DNA of 64,000 bases from Mixophyes australis (GCA_036250195.1 JAVHZZ010000003.1:343763375-343827374), one strand, 5' to 3'. Counted from the first letter of the stretch, positions 45,747 to 55,938 are shown. The notes: generated by a model not told the origin, from the letters alone. Numbers and translations are program-made.

Positions 45747-46295
45747 GGGCCTGATTCATCAAGGAGCGTAAAATTAGCAAATTTGATCTGTGCAGGTCCA
45801 GAGCCAGACCATACGCAACTGAATGCAGGAACGTTCAATTCATCTCTGCACGCAAAGGACGCTTATTACAGCTTGCAATTTCTAGGAGGGAATGGGGCGG
45901 AGAAGGGCATTCGCCCGTAGTCAATGTACAGTAAGGGAAAGCCAAACTCGAGCGCACGCAGCCATGTCCAATTCAAGCTTTGGGCATCACAAACGTACGG
46001 GATTTTCTGCTGCATCTTTTGCTCCACCGCAGTGCTAGTCTAAATCCTGATTACTAATGATGACAGTTATGATTATTTGTAACTGTTTTATCATTAATCC
46101 CTATATACACAGGTGACATTAATTACATTTTTTTTCTTCTGTGTTTTCTTTGCGAAATTATGTTCCACATTGGGCATATCCTGCAACGTCTTGTGTAGTA
46201 GATCTGAGCAGACCTACACCCAAATTCATCAGCGCATGTATTTTCAGAACTGCTCAGTATGTACTCAGTATGCGTGCCTTGATGAATCAGACCCC
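45747..46295. mobile_element. MITE with tgattcatcaagg ends (about 549 bp)
   Basis: The left end gggcctgattcatcaagg pairs with the right end ccttgatgaatcagacccc. The interior is partly CpG-rich. No protein-like frame is supported. Related in its termini to family P but different inside. Confidence 0.7.
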
Positions 46296-46604
46296 TCTAT
46301 TCAAAGCCAATTTGCTTGGTATTAAAAGCATTACTCAGACTCTTGCTATCTAACAGCCACAAACTAATTTATAGGTGAAAATATCAAAATTAAAATCTTT
46401 ATGACAAGCAATAGCTACTTCACCCCACCCGCATATAGAATTATTGCATGTATCATTACTCTGAGTCACAGAGGACATTCAGCAGATAAATATATATTGG
46501 GCCTGATTCATTAAGGAAAGTTAAGCAAAAGTAAGCAAGTAAGGCAAAACAGTATTACATTGGAGGGGGGGGTAAAGTTAAAATGTGGTGGCAGATTTAT
46601 AGTA

Positions 46605-46612
46605 GGGGTAGG
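46605..46612. repeat. Target duplication of the hAT MITE, left
   Basis: ggggtagg, identical to 47,007-47,014. Confidence 0.88.
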
Positions 46613-47006
46613 CAGGGCCGGATTAACCCTAGGGCTAACTGGGCTATAGCCCAGGGGCCTCGGGCATCCAGGGGGCCCTTCAAAGTCCTCAGCAGCATTA
46701 TTGATCGGTCCGGGGGCGGGGGCGCCCCCATCCCGATCAATGCTGCTGAGCACTGTCAGTGCAGTCCTCCGTCCCCGGCGCCGCTCAGTAATCTGCTTAC
46801 TGAGGAGATCTCACGAGAGTTCACGAACTCTCGCGAGATCTCCTCAGTAAGGAGCTTACAGTGCGCCGTGGAAGGAGGACTGCACTGACAGGTAAGTGCT
46901 TGGGGGGGACCTCACGGTGGGGCAGCGGACGGCTCACATTGGGGGCCTAACGGAGTAATGGAGGCCCCCTTAGCCCAGGGGCCTCCATTCCCTTAATCCG
47001 GCCCTG
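46613..47006. mobile_element. Non-autonomous hAT element (394 bp)
   Basis: Terminal inverted repeats cagggccggattaa and ttaatccggccctg are exact complements, and an exact 8-bp duplication (ggggtagg) flanks them. The interior is GC-rich, with nested palindromes: cagcagcattattgatcgg against ccgatcaatgctgctg, actgaggagatctc against gagatctcctcagt, and a cagtgcagtcctcc pair. No transposase. Confidence 0.92.
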
Positions 47007-47014
47007 GGGGTAGG
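47007..47014. repeat. Target duplication of the hAT MITE, right
   Basis: ggggtagg. Confidence 0.88.
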
Positions 47015-47228
47015 GCATGTCCTAGATCAAATATAAATTTCAGTGTACAGATAAGCTATCAAGTATTTGTGTGCTACATGAAAAAACAGCCAGTATTTGT
47101 CTTATGTGCAAAATAATAAACTAATTTGCACCCCTTGCATTGTAACTTGGTTTTTGTCCAGAAAATTTGAGTAAGAAAACTAAATTTTACACAATTTTTT
47201 GCTTAACTTTCCTTAATGAATCTGGCCC

Positions 47229-48854
47229 TTAGTCTTCAATCTAGAGGAGGTAAATGTTTATATTCACCTAATAACAAATAGAGGCTAAATGCAAATGGTA
47301 TCTTCAGGAATCATTATGTAGCTATTCTGAGTTGAGCAATTTGGAAACTAAAGTGTCAAAGATTAATATAATAAAAACTCCACACTAAAGGGCTACAATA
47401 ACAACGTGCTGTTCACTGCAACTGTGCACAATGTTTTGCTAACAAATTCAGTTTTAAATTCTATAAATTCCAAAATGACTCAGATGAGAGGGACAATGAG
47501 GCTACGCTGCAAAGCTTTGAAATATACAATACTTTAAGCAGAACATATTGCCAAGCAGAACTGCAAGTGTTGTAGCTTTCCACTACTCGACACAGGGCCC
47601 AAGGACATCCAAAGTACTCTACTAAGCAATAAGTCATCCAGGCTTATGCAGTAAATTTTACCTGATACTTAATCAGCAAAGTATTTATTTAGATAAAAAC
47701 AGTGATCCCCTGAGCACAAATTTTTGCATCCAAAAATGGCCCTTATTTTGATAGACTTACACAGTGATTCCAACTAATGGAGTAATGTAAAATACAGCTC
47801 AGGATAGATCGCTCTCCTTATGTAGCATAAGAGTAAAACTACATGACAAGGCATGTTCAAATAAAAATCCGGGAAATGGCACTCATACGGTATTTCAGAT
47901 GAAACCCACTATCATCTGATTGCAACAAGGTAATTAGTTTATATAGCAAACATTAGTAACCGATTCAGACGCCAATCCTGGAGGCTAGGTTCCAAAACAG
48001 AACTCAGTTCTGGTGGCTCTGGCAGCCTATCAATACCAGGAACCTCCTCTGCTGTTATTTGGGTAACAAGCTACTTTGTCCCAAAATATTGTGAAAATTA
48101 GCCATTACATCCAGACCGATTTGCCACTTATTCTTTTAGATAATATATTGACATAATTGTACTCTTCTCTTATGTTGAGAATATATAGAACTGATCATAG
48201 GACTCTGGTTTTGTTTTTTTTTCATTTTTAACGAATTATGTTTTGAACAATCAATGTGACAGCATAATACTTTTCTGAAACTGTTATGTGACAAAATAAA
48301 GTTTGTTAACTTAATAATAATTAGTACTGAGCATTTGAGCATTCACACTCATGCATCTTTTCATTTCAGTTTCAAATTGATATGCAACTAGATTTACAAT
48401 GCACATATTACTAGGCATTTTCATTTTCTCCTAGACACATCTATGTTTTCTCTTACATTTAGAAATAGTGACATTGAAGTGGAATCTCCACATGCCTGTC
48501 TTGGCAGCATAGATGTGTTTACATTAATCACACTTTTACAATGTATTAACATTTTTTAGAGGGAGAACAATTTATATTACCTCATTTAATATGTTACTCT
48601 ATAAAGCAGACTTCAATCAATGATAAGGGTACAAAACAGATTCTTATGCTGGTGGCTAATACATTTTGGTAGCTGCAAAGCAGTCTGAATCTCTAGAGTA
48701 ATGACTACAGTCCAGCCCCCCATTCACTTTCCTCTCCTTCCACTGTGCAGTTCATTTTGAAGCACCTCTAACTGCAGGAACGCTATTCCACTGCATTATC
48801 ATAGGTGGAAGACCAGAGAGTCCTGCAGAAAACTCTTCTTGCTGAGGAGACATT
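47229..48854. other. AT-rich intergenic DNA
   Basis: No frame or repeat boundary recognised. Confidence 0.4.
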
Positions 48855-49052
48855 GGGGCATATTTAATAAAGCACGATAGTGCTTTTAACGGGTCATTAA
48901 GGTCCCACAGTGTCCTCGCAGCAGATATCATGGATATCTGCTGCTTTGCATTCCTCTTTGTTTTTGGGAGCAGTCACCATTCAACAGAATGGTGACTGCT
49001 CCTGGCCGCAATCTAACAAGTCTCGAAAAAACATTTTTTTCGGGAACTTGTC
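48855..49052. mobile_element. Serial-hairpin element, left part
   Basis: The end ggggcatatttaataaa is the inverted counterpart of the right end gataaatgtgcccc (56,341-56,354). It contains consecutive hairpins: 48,870-48,885 (6-bp arms), 48,918-48,944 (12-bp perfect arms, 3-nt loop), 48,967-49,002 (15-bp perfect arms, 6-nt loop) and 49,017-49,050 (about 14 of 15 pairs). The younger hAT inserted immediately after. Confidence 0.8.
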
Positions 49053-49060
49053 ATATTAAT
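49053..49060. repeat. 8-bp target duplication of the younger hAT, left
   Basis: atattaat, identical to 55,931-55,938. Confidence 0.93.
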
Positions 49061-49064
49061 TAGG

Positions 49065-49216
49065 GATGAGCGCACTCGGATTTTTGAAATCCGAGCCCAC
49101 CCGAACGTTGCGGATCCGAGTCGGATCCGAGACAGATCCGGGTATTGGCGCCAAATTCAAAAGTGAAACTGAGGCTCTGACTCATAATCCCGTTGTCGGA
49201 TCTCGCGATACTCGGA
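49065..49216 (+). promoter_or_regulatory. 5' subterminal ATCCGA/TCGGAT repeats of the younger hAT
   Basis: About seven copies of tcggat or atccga/atccgg in both orientations within 150 bp of the end, for example ggatccgagtcggatccgag. hAT transposases bind short subterminal repeats through the BED finger, so these are plausible transposase sites. Confidence 0.55.
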
Positions 49217-49219
49217 TCC

Positions 49220-49226
49220 TATAAAT
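49220..49226 (+). promoter_or_regulatory. TATA-like box of the younger hAT
   Basis: tataaat followed by a GC-rich stretch (gtcgccgccatcttc), positioned to start a leader transcript about 1.4 kb before the transposase ATG. Inferred from sequence and from the match to the older copy's layout. Confidence 0.5.
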
Positions 49227-49284
49227 TCCCCGCTAGTCGCCGCCATCTTCACTCGGGCATTGATCAGGGTAGAGGGAGGGTGTG

Positions 49285-50620
49285 TTAGGTGGTCCTCTGT
49301 GCTGTTTAGTTCTGTGCTGTTTAGTGCTGTGCTGTGCTGTGCTGTTTAGTGCTGTGCTGTGCTGTGCTGTGCTGTGCTGTGCTGTGTTCTGCAGTATCAG
49401 TCCAGTGGTGCTGTGTGCTGTGCTCTGTCCTTCTGAGGTCAGTGGTGCTGCTGGGTCCTGTGCTGTGTCCTGTTCAGTCCAGTGGTGCTGTGTCCTGTGC
49501 TCTGTGCTTCTAAGGGCATAGTTATTTCCCCAATATTCCCCTGTGTTTAAAAAAATAAAAAAAAGTTTTTTTAAAAAATACCAAAAACTACTTTAATATT
49601 TTTTAATTACCACAAAACTTTCACAACCAATCCTGCAGTATAAGCCCATTGGTACTGCAATATTACCAAGTTCACACATTCAGCAGTAAAAGTCCAGTGG
49701 TACTGCAATATTACAAAGTTTACACATTCTGCAGTATCAGTCCAGTGGTGCTGTGTCCTGTGCTCTGTCCTGCTGAGTTCCGTAGTGCTGCTGGATCCTG
49801 TGCCGTGTCCTGTTCAGTCCAGTGGTGCTGTGTCCTGTGCTCTGTGCTTCTAAGGGCATAGTTTTTTCCCCATTATTCCCAAGTTTTTAAAAAATAAAAA
49901 AAAAGTAAAAAATAATAAAAAATTTAAAAAAAATAAAATATATAATAATTATAACCAAATTTGCAAAACCAATCCAGCATTATAAGTCCATTGGTACTGC
50001 AATATTACCAAGTTCACACATTCTGCAGTATCAGTCCAGTGGTGCTGTGTCCTGTGCTCTGTCCTGCTGAGTTCCGTAGTGCTGCTGGGTCCTGTGCCGT
50101 GTCCTGTTCAGTCCAGTGGTGCTGTGTCCTGTGCTCTGTGCTTCTAAGGGCATAGTTATTTCCCCACTATTCCCAAGTTTTTTAAAAATAAGAAAAAAGT
50201 AAAAAAAAATAAAAAATTAAAAAAAAAAAAATATATAATAATTATAACCAAATTTGCAAAACCAATCCAGCATTATAAGTCCATTGGTACTGCAATATTA
50301 CCAAGTTCACACATTCTGCAGTATCAGTCCAGTGGTGCTGTGTCCTGTGCTCTGTCCTGCTGAGTTCCGTAGTGCTGCTGGGTCCTGTGCCGTGTCCTGT
50401 TCAGTCCAGTGGTGCTGTGTCCTGTGCTCTGTGCTTCTAAGGGCATAGTTATTTCCCCACTATTCCCAAGTTTTTTAAAAATAAGAAAAAAGTAAAAAAA
50501 AATAAAAAATTAAAAAAAAAAAAAATATATAATAATTATAACCAAATTTGCAAAACCAATCCAGCAGTATAAGTCCATTGGTACTGCAATATTACCAAGT
50601 TCACACATTCTGCAGTATCT
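49285..50620 (+). repeat. Tandem leader repeats of the younger hAT (GCTGT tract and 293-bp units)
   Basis: 49,285-49,390 is a gctgt/ttagt tract. From about 49,623 the unit ttggtactgcaatattacca ... ctaagggcatagttatttcc, ending in an A/T-rich stretch, is repeated with a 293-bp period (clearest at 49,961-50,253 and 50,254-50,546, nearly identical), plus a partial last unit up to 50,620. Short frames within the units are copies of each other and are not genes. Confidence 0.9.
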
Positions 50621-50633
50621 TGTGCTACATATA

Positions 50634-53623
50634 ATGGAGACCAAAAATTTGGAGGATAAAGTAGGGAAAGATCAAGACCCACTTCCTCCTAATGCTGAAG
50701 CTGCTGCCACTAGTCATGACATAGACGATGAAATGCCATCAACGTCGTCTTCCAAGCCCGATGCCCAATCTCGTAGTACCGGGCATGTAAAATCCAAAAA
50801 GCCCAAGTTAAGAAAAAGTAGCAAAAAGAGAAACTTAAAATCATCTGAGGAGAAACGTAAAGTTGCCAATATGCCATTTACGACACGGAGTGGCAAGGAA
50901 CGGCTTAGGCCCTGGCCCGTGTTCATGACTAGTGGTTCAGCTTCACCCACGGATCTTAGCCCTCCTCCTCCTCCCCCCCCTACAAAAAATTGAAGAGAGT
51001 TATGCTGTCAGCAACAAAACAGCAAACAACTCTGCCTTCTAAAGAGAAATTATCACAAATCCCCAAGGCGAGTCCAAGCGTGTTGGTGGTTGTCAAGCCT
51101 GACCTTCCCATCACTGTACGGGAAGAGGTGGCTCGGGAGGAGGCTATTGATGATGTAGCTGGCGCTGTGGAGGAACTTGATGATGAGGATGGTGATGTGG
51201 TTATTGTAAATGAGGCACCAGGGGGGGAAACAGCTGATGTCCATGGGATGAAAAAGCCCATCGTCATGCCTGGTCAGAAGACCAAAAAATGCACCTCTTC
51301 GGTCTGGAGTTATTTTTATCCAAATCCAGACAACCAATGTATGGCAATATGTAGCTTATGTAAAGCTCAAATAAGCAGGGGTAAGGATCTTGCCCACCTA
51401 GGAACATCCTCCCTTATACGTCACCTGAATAACCTTCATAGTTCAGTGGTTAGTTCAGGAACTGGGGCTAGGACCCTCATCGGTACAGGGACACCTAAAT
51501 CCCGTGGTCCAGTTGGATACACACCAGCAACACCCTCCTCGTCAACTTCCTCCACAATCTCCATCAGATTCAGTCCTGCAGCCCAAGTCAGCAGCCAGAC
51601 TGAGTCCTCCTCAATACGGGATTCATCCGAGGAATCCTGCAGCGGTACGCCTACTACTGCCACTGCTGCTGTTGCTGCTGTTAGTCGGTCATCTTCCCAG
51701 AGGGGAAGTCGTAAGACCGCTAAGTCTTTCACCAAACAATTGACCGTCTAACAGTCGTTTGCCATGACCACCAAATACGATAGTAGTCACCCTATTGCAA
51801 AGCGTATAACTGCGGCTGTAACTGCAATGTTGGTGTTAGACGTGCGCCCGGTGTCCGCCATCAGTGGAGTGGGATTTAGAGGGTTGATGGAGGTATTGTG
51901 TCCCCGGTACCAAATCCCCTCGAGATTCCACTTCACTAGGCAGGCGATACCAAAAATGTACAGAGAAGTACGATCAAGTGTCCTCAGTGCTCTTAAAAAT
52001 GCGGTTGTACCCACTGTCCACTTAACCACGGACATGTGGACAAGTGGTTCTGGGCAAACGAAGGACTATATGACTGTGACAGCCCACTGGGTTGATGCAT
52101 CCCCTTCCGCAGCAACAGCTGCATCAGTAGCAGCATCTACAAAATGGCTGCTCATGCAAAGGCAGGCAACATTGTGCATTACAGGCTTTAATAAGAGGCA
52201 CAACGCTGACAACATATTAGAGAAAATGAGGGAAATTATCTCCCAGTGGCTTACCCCACTTAGACTCTCATGGGGATTTGTGGTGTCAGACAATGCCAGT
52301 AACATTGTGCGGGCATTAAATATGGGCAATTTCCAGCACGTCCCATGTTTTGCCCACACCATTAATTTGGTGGTGCAGCATTACCTCAAGAGTGACAGGG
52401 GTGTGCAGGAGATGCTTGCGGTGGCCCGCAAAATTGCTGGACACTTTCGGCATTCAGCCAGTGCCTACCGCAGACTAGAGGCACATCAAAAAAGCTTGAA
52501 CCTGCCCTGCCATCACCTCAAACAAGAGGTTGTGACGCGCTGGAACTCCACCCTCTATATGCTGCAGAGGATGGAGGAGCAGCAAAAGGCCATTCAGGCC
52601 TACACAGCCACCTACGACATAGGCAAAGGAGTGGGGATGCGCCTGAGTCAAGCGCAGTGGAGACTGATTTCCGTGTTGTGCAAGGTTCTGCAGCCATTTG
52701 AACTTGCCACACGAGAAGTCAGTTCCGACACTGCCAGCTTGAGTCAGGTCATTCCCCTGATCAGGCTGTTGCAGAAGCAGCTGGAGAAAGTGAGGGAGGA
52801 GCTGGTAAGCCATTGCGATTACAGCAAGCATGTAGCTCTTGTGGATGTAGCCCTTCGTACGCTTTGCCAGGATCCGAGGGTGGTCACTCTTTTAAAGTCA
52901 GAGGAATACATTCTGGCCACCGTGCTCGATCCTCGGTTTAAAGCGTATGTTGTGTCTCTGTTTCCGGCGGACACAAGTCTACAGCGGTGCAAAGACCTGC
53001 TGGTCAGGAGATTGTCCTCTGAAGAGGACCGTGACATGCCAACAGCTCCACCCTCATTTTCTTCCACATCTATGGCTGCGAGGAAAAAGCTCAGTTTTCC
53101 CAAAAGAGGCACTGGCGGGGATGCTGATAACATCTGGTCCGGACTGAAGGACCTGCCAACCATTGCAGACATGTCTACTCTCGCTGCATTGGATGCTGTG
53201 ACAATAGAAAAAATTGTGGATGATTACTTTGCTGACACCATCCAAGTAGACATGTCAGACAGTCCATATTGTTACTGGCAGGAAAAAAAGGCAGTTTGGA
53301 AGCCCCTGTACAAACTGGCTCTATTTTACCTGAGTTGTCCCCCCTCCAGTGTGTACTCGGAAAGAGTTTTTAGTGCAGCGGGGAACCTGGTCAGTGAGCG
53401 GCGAAGGAGGTTGCTTCCTCACAACGTTGAAAAAATGATGTTTATAAAAATGAATAATCAATTCCTCAATGAAGTACAGCACTGCCCTCCAGATACTACA
53501 GAGGGACCTGTGGTTGTGGAGTCCAGCGGGGACGAATTGATAATGTGTGATGAGGAGGAAGTACACACTGTAGGGGGAGAGGAATCAGAGGTTGAGGATG
53601 AGGACGACATCTTGCCTCAGTAG
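50634..53623 (+). pseudogene. Younger hAT transposase (ZBED-type), one frameshift and one stop
   Basis: Three segments make up a protein of about 995 residues. Segment 1, from the ATG at 50,634, is a basic, serine-rich N-terminus ending in a proline run. The phase shifts in the C run near 50,965-50,979. Segment 2 (to 51,751) is acidic and then has the BED finger: CX2C in AICSLCKAQ and HX4H in RHLNNLHSS. It ends at a TAA (51,749) where the same frame continues as segment 3 (51,764-53,623) with the RNase-H-like and hATC domains. A one-base change in the C run and a point mutation would explain both lesions. The C-run shift might also be an assembly error. Confidence 0.9.
51764..53623 (+). CDS. 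hAT transposase catalytic and dimerisation region, 619 codons open
   Basis: The longest open part of the transposase. Residue numbers count from 51,764. D90 in LTTDMWTSGS and D176 in VVSDNASNIVRA are the first two catalytic aspartates of the hAT RNase-H-like fold. C195 and H198 in PCFAHTINLVV are the conserved CX2H pair. W260 in VVTRWNSTLY is the conserved tryptophan. E533 in SSVYSERVFSAAGNLVS is the probable catalytic glutamate within the hATC region, with YWQEKKAVWKPLYKLAL just before it. An acidic tail ends in ILPQ. All expected catalytic residues are present. Upstream in the same frame lies the BED finger, separated by one TAA. The enzyme would excise and insert the element by a hairpin-forming cut-and-paste mechanism. 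Confidence 0.85.
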   Translation: MTTKYDSSHPIAKRITAAVTAMLVLDVRPVSAISGVGFRGLMEVLCPRYQIPSRFHFTRQAIPKMYREVRSSVLSALKNAVVPTVHLTTDMWTSGSGQTKDYMTVTAHWVDASPSAATAASVAASTKWLLMQRQATLCITGFNKRHNADNILEKMREIISQWLTPLRLSWGFVVSDNASNIVRALNMGNFQHVPCFAHTINLVVQHYLKSDRGVQEMLAVARKIAGHFRHSASAYRRLEAHQKSLNLPCHHLKQEVVTRWNSTLYMLQRMEEQQKAIQAYTATYDIGKGVGMRLSQAQWRLISVLCKVLQPFELATREVSSDTASLSQVIPLIRLLQKQLEKVREELVSHCDYSKHVALVDVALRTLCQDPRVVTLLKSEEYILATVLDPRFKAYVVSLFPADTSLQRCKDLLVRRLSSEEDRDMPTAPPSFSSTSMAARKKLSFPKRGTGGDADNIWSGLKDLPTIADMSTLAALDAVTIEKIVDDYFADTIQVDMSDSPYCYWQEKKAVWKPLYKLALFYLSCPPSSVYSERVFSAAGNLVSERRRRLLPHNVEKMMFIKMNNQFLNEVQHCPPDTTEGPVVVESSGDELIMCDEEEVHTVGGEESEVEDEDDILPQ

Positions 53624-54240
53624 AGCCTGTTTAGTCTGTCTGTACAGGGAGAGATGAATAGCTTTTTTGGTGTGGGGGCCCAAACAAACCAATCATTTCA
53701 GTCAAAGTTGTTTGGTAGGCCCTGTCGCTGAAATGATTTGTGTGTTAAAGTGTGCATGTCCTATTTCAACAGCAGACCTCTCAACTGCAGCTCATCCCTC
53801 CTCTGCGGGGATAATGTCTCCTGTGCTCTGACACGTCACTCTGTGTACTCTCAGCCTCAGGATCTGACACTACAGCTACCATGCCTCTTGTAGCAGCCCT
53901 CACTCCAGGGCCTCTTCCATGTGCAGTGTCCCCCTCTCTCTTGGGTTCACTATAGTGGCATGGAGTTCTCCCCCTCATCCAGGGCACACATTCCTTGCCC
54001 TGGCTCAGTCACCACGCTCAGACTTCCAGGCAATGCTGGGGGAGCCTGGGAGCTTCCACCCCAGGTCCCCAGCTACAACTCTCCTCTCCTGTGTCTTCTC
54101 TCTCTTTCTGACACTTTAAAGATCGTGCCTTTAAATGAAAAAGTCAGTCTTCATTGCACGACTATGTGCAACAGGGACATTTTTTTGGGTTTACAAAGTC
54201 AAACAATAACACTACGACCCTGTCTGTCTGGGGTCTGTCA
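53624..54240 (+). other. hAT 3' non-coding region, part 1
   Basis: 53,660-53,700 (ggtgtgggggcccaaacaaa) matches sequence after the stop in the older hAT (around 40,680-40,700, minus strand), so it is an ancestral 3'UTR. 53,770-54,120 is pyrimidine-rich and unassigned, and might be a further insertion. Confidence 0.45.
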
Positions 54241-54259
54241 ATGACGAATTGTCTGGAGC

Positions 54260-54592
54260 ATGTTTGGAGGAGGTATTGTGGCCCCGGTATCAAATTGGGT
54301 ACCGGGGCCACCCCACTATGCAGTCCAGATACTTGTTTGGTGGAATTCCGACACGTGGAGGGTTTTTAAATTATATTGTGGCCTCGGTACCAAATTGTGT
54401 ACCGGGGCCACCACACTACGCAGTCAAGATAGATAGATGCGTATTGCGTATCATAGATAAAGTACATTCAGTGGTGTGGGGCAAATTGAAAAATATTCCA
54501 AATGCACTGACATTATCAAAAACAAGAGGTTGTCACACGCTAAAACTCCAACATGTATATGATGGAGAGGATGGAGGAGCAGCCGTATGTGT
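54260..54592 (+). pseudogene. Duplicated fragments of the transposase gene in the hAT 3' region
   Basis: ggaggtattgtggccccgg, followed by tatcaaat (54,268-54,294), repeats the coding sequence at about 51,889-51,915. A more diverged second copy lies at 54,374-54,397. aaacaagaggttgt...ggatggaggagcagc (54,519-54,582) matches coding positions about 52,518-52,581 at roughly 55 of 64 bases. The order is the same as in the gene. The fragments are out of frame and non-functional. Confidence 0.75.
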
Positions 54593-54599
54593 AGTGTAA

Positions 54600-55616
54600 T
54601 GCAGATCTGTTGAAGGTTTTTTATATATTTTATTGTGGTGCCCAGTGCCCACTCCTCTACGCAGTCCAGATACATTTATTGGTGCGAATCATAAAAGTTC
54701 AGGGTTTTTAATATATATTGTGGTGACCCACTCCTCTACGCAGTCCAGGTACATTTATTGGTGCGAATCATAAAAGTTCAGGGTTTTTAATATATATTGT
54801 GGTGACCCACTCCTCTACGCAGTCCAGGTACATTTATTGGTGCGAATCATAAAAGTTCAGGGTTTTTAATAGATATTGTGGTGACCCACTCCTCTACGCA
54901 GTCCAGGTACATTTATTGGTGCGAATCATAAAAGTTCAGGGTTTTTAATAGATATTGTGGTGACCCACTCCTCTACGCAGTCCAGGTACATTTATTGGTG
55001 CGAATCATAAAAGTTCAGGGTTTTTAATATATATTGTGGTGACCCACTCCTCTACGCAGTCCAGGTACAATTATTGGTGCGAATCATAAAAGTTCAGGGT
55101 TTTTAATAGATATTGTGGTGACCCACTCCTCTACGCAGTCCAGGTACATTTATTGGTGCGAATCATAAAAGTTCAGGGTTTTTAATAGATATTGTGGTGA
55201 CCCACTCCTCTACGCAGTCCAGGTACATTTATTGGTGCGAATCATAAAAGTTCAGGGTTTTTAATATATATTGTGGTGACCCACTCCTCTACGCAGTCCA
55301 GGTACAATTATTGGTGCGAATCATAAAAGTTCAGGGTTTTTAAGATATTGTGGTGAGCCACTCCTCTACGCAGTCCAGGTACATTTATTGGTGCGAATCA
55401 TAAAAGTTCAGGGTTTTTAATAGATATTGTGGTGACCCACTCCTCTACGCAGTCCAGGTACAATTATTGGTGCGAATCATAAAAGTTCAGGGTTTTTAAT
55501 AGATATTGTGGTGACCCACTCCTCTACGCAGTCCAGGTACATTTATTGGTGCGAATCATAAAAGTTCAGGGTTTTTAATAGATATTGTGGTGACCCACTC
55601 CTCTACGCAGTCCAGA
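54600..55616 (+). repeat. 79-bp minisatellite in the hAT 3' region (about 13 units)
   Basis: The unit runs gtggtgacccactcctctac, gcagtccaggtac, tttattggtgcgaatcataa, aagttcagggtttttaat. Thirteen occurrences of cactcctctacgcagtcca lie at roughly 79-80-bp intervals from 54,650 to 55,615. The first unit differs (gtgcccagtgcccac) and forms a bridge to the transposase-derived units upstream. Confidence 0.95.
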
Positions 55617-55784
55617 AAGATACCTTGTTGCAATGTTTTGGACTAATAACTATATTGTGAGGTGTTCAGAATACACTGTAAATTAGTGGAAATGCTTGTT
55701 ATTGAATGTTATTGAGGTTAATAATAGCCTAGGAGTGAAAATAAGCCCAAAAACTTGATTTTTAAACTTTTTATGTTTTTTTCA

Positions 55785-55905
55785 AAAAAAATCCGAATCC
55801 AATACCTTAAATCCGAACCGAGACCTTTCGTCAAGTGTTTTGCGAGACAAATCCGAACCTCAAAAATAACGAAAATCCGGATCCAAAACACAAAACACGA
55901 GACCT
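55785..55905 (+). promoter_or_regulatory. 3' subterminal ATCCGAA repeats of the younger hAT
   Basis: Four atccga/atccgg words (near 55,791, 55,810, 55,849 and 55,874) within 140 bp of the 3' end, mirroring the 5' subterminal words. Confidence 0.5.
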
Positions 55906-55930
55906 CAAAAGTCGCCGGTGCACATCCCTA

Positions 55931-55938
55931 ATATTAAT
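55931..55938. repeat. 8-bp target duplication of the younger hAT, right
   Basis: atattaat. Confidence 0.93.

Larger units (their letters stand above)
46498..47228. mobile_element. Palindromic MITE family P, copy 3, split by a hAT MITE
   Basis: The left end gggcctgattcattaagg pairs with the right end ccttaatgaatctggccc. The right half has the family loop ctatcaagtatttgtgtgc and tttgcaccccttgcattg. The left half (46,520-46,604) is a variant also seen, inverted, at 63,080-63,140. The hAT MITE at 46,613-47,006 sits in the left half. Confidence 0.8.
49061..55930 (+). mobile_element. Young autonomous hAT transposon with BED-finger transposase (6.87 kb)
   Basis: The ends tagggatgagcgc and ggtgcacatccctA are TAGGGATG-type inverted repeats, with an exact atattaat duplication. 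From the left: subterminal atccg/cggat words, a TATA-like box, GCTGT-rich and 293-bp tandem leader repeats, a transposase gene with only one frameshift and one stop (50,634-53,623), a 3' region with copies of transposase fragments, a 79-bp minisatellite (about 13 units), and subterminal atccga words. It belongs with the ZBED-type hATs. The exact duplication and light damage indicate that it is much younger than the copy at 40,255. Confidence 0.93.

Noticed and set aside
49282..50448. Several repeated cysteine/valine-rich frames in the hAT leader
   Set aside because: They are readouts of the GCTGT tract and 293-bp tandem units. The identical frames at 49,961 and 50,254 are copies of the unit, not genes.
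52066..53172. Reverse frames opposite the hAT transposase
   Set aside because: Shadow frames. The plus strand carries the recognised BED, RNase-H-like and hATC motifs.
54600..55616. CRISPR-like array
   Set aside because: Whole 79-bp units repeat head to tail without unique spacers, inside a eukaryotic transposon. It is a minisatellite.
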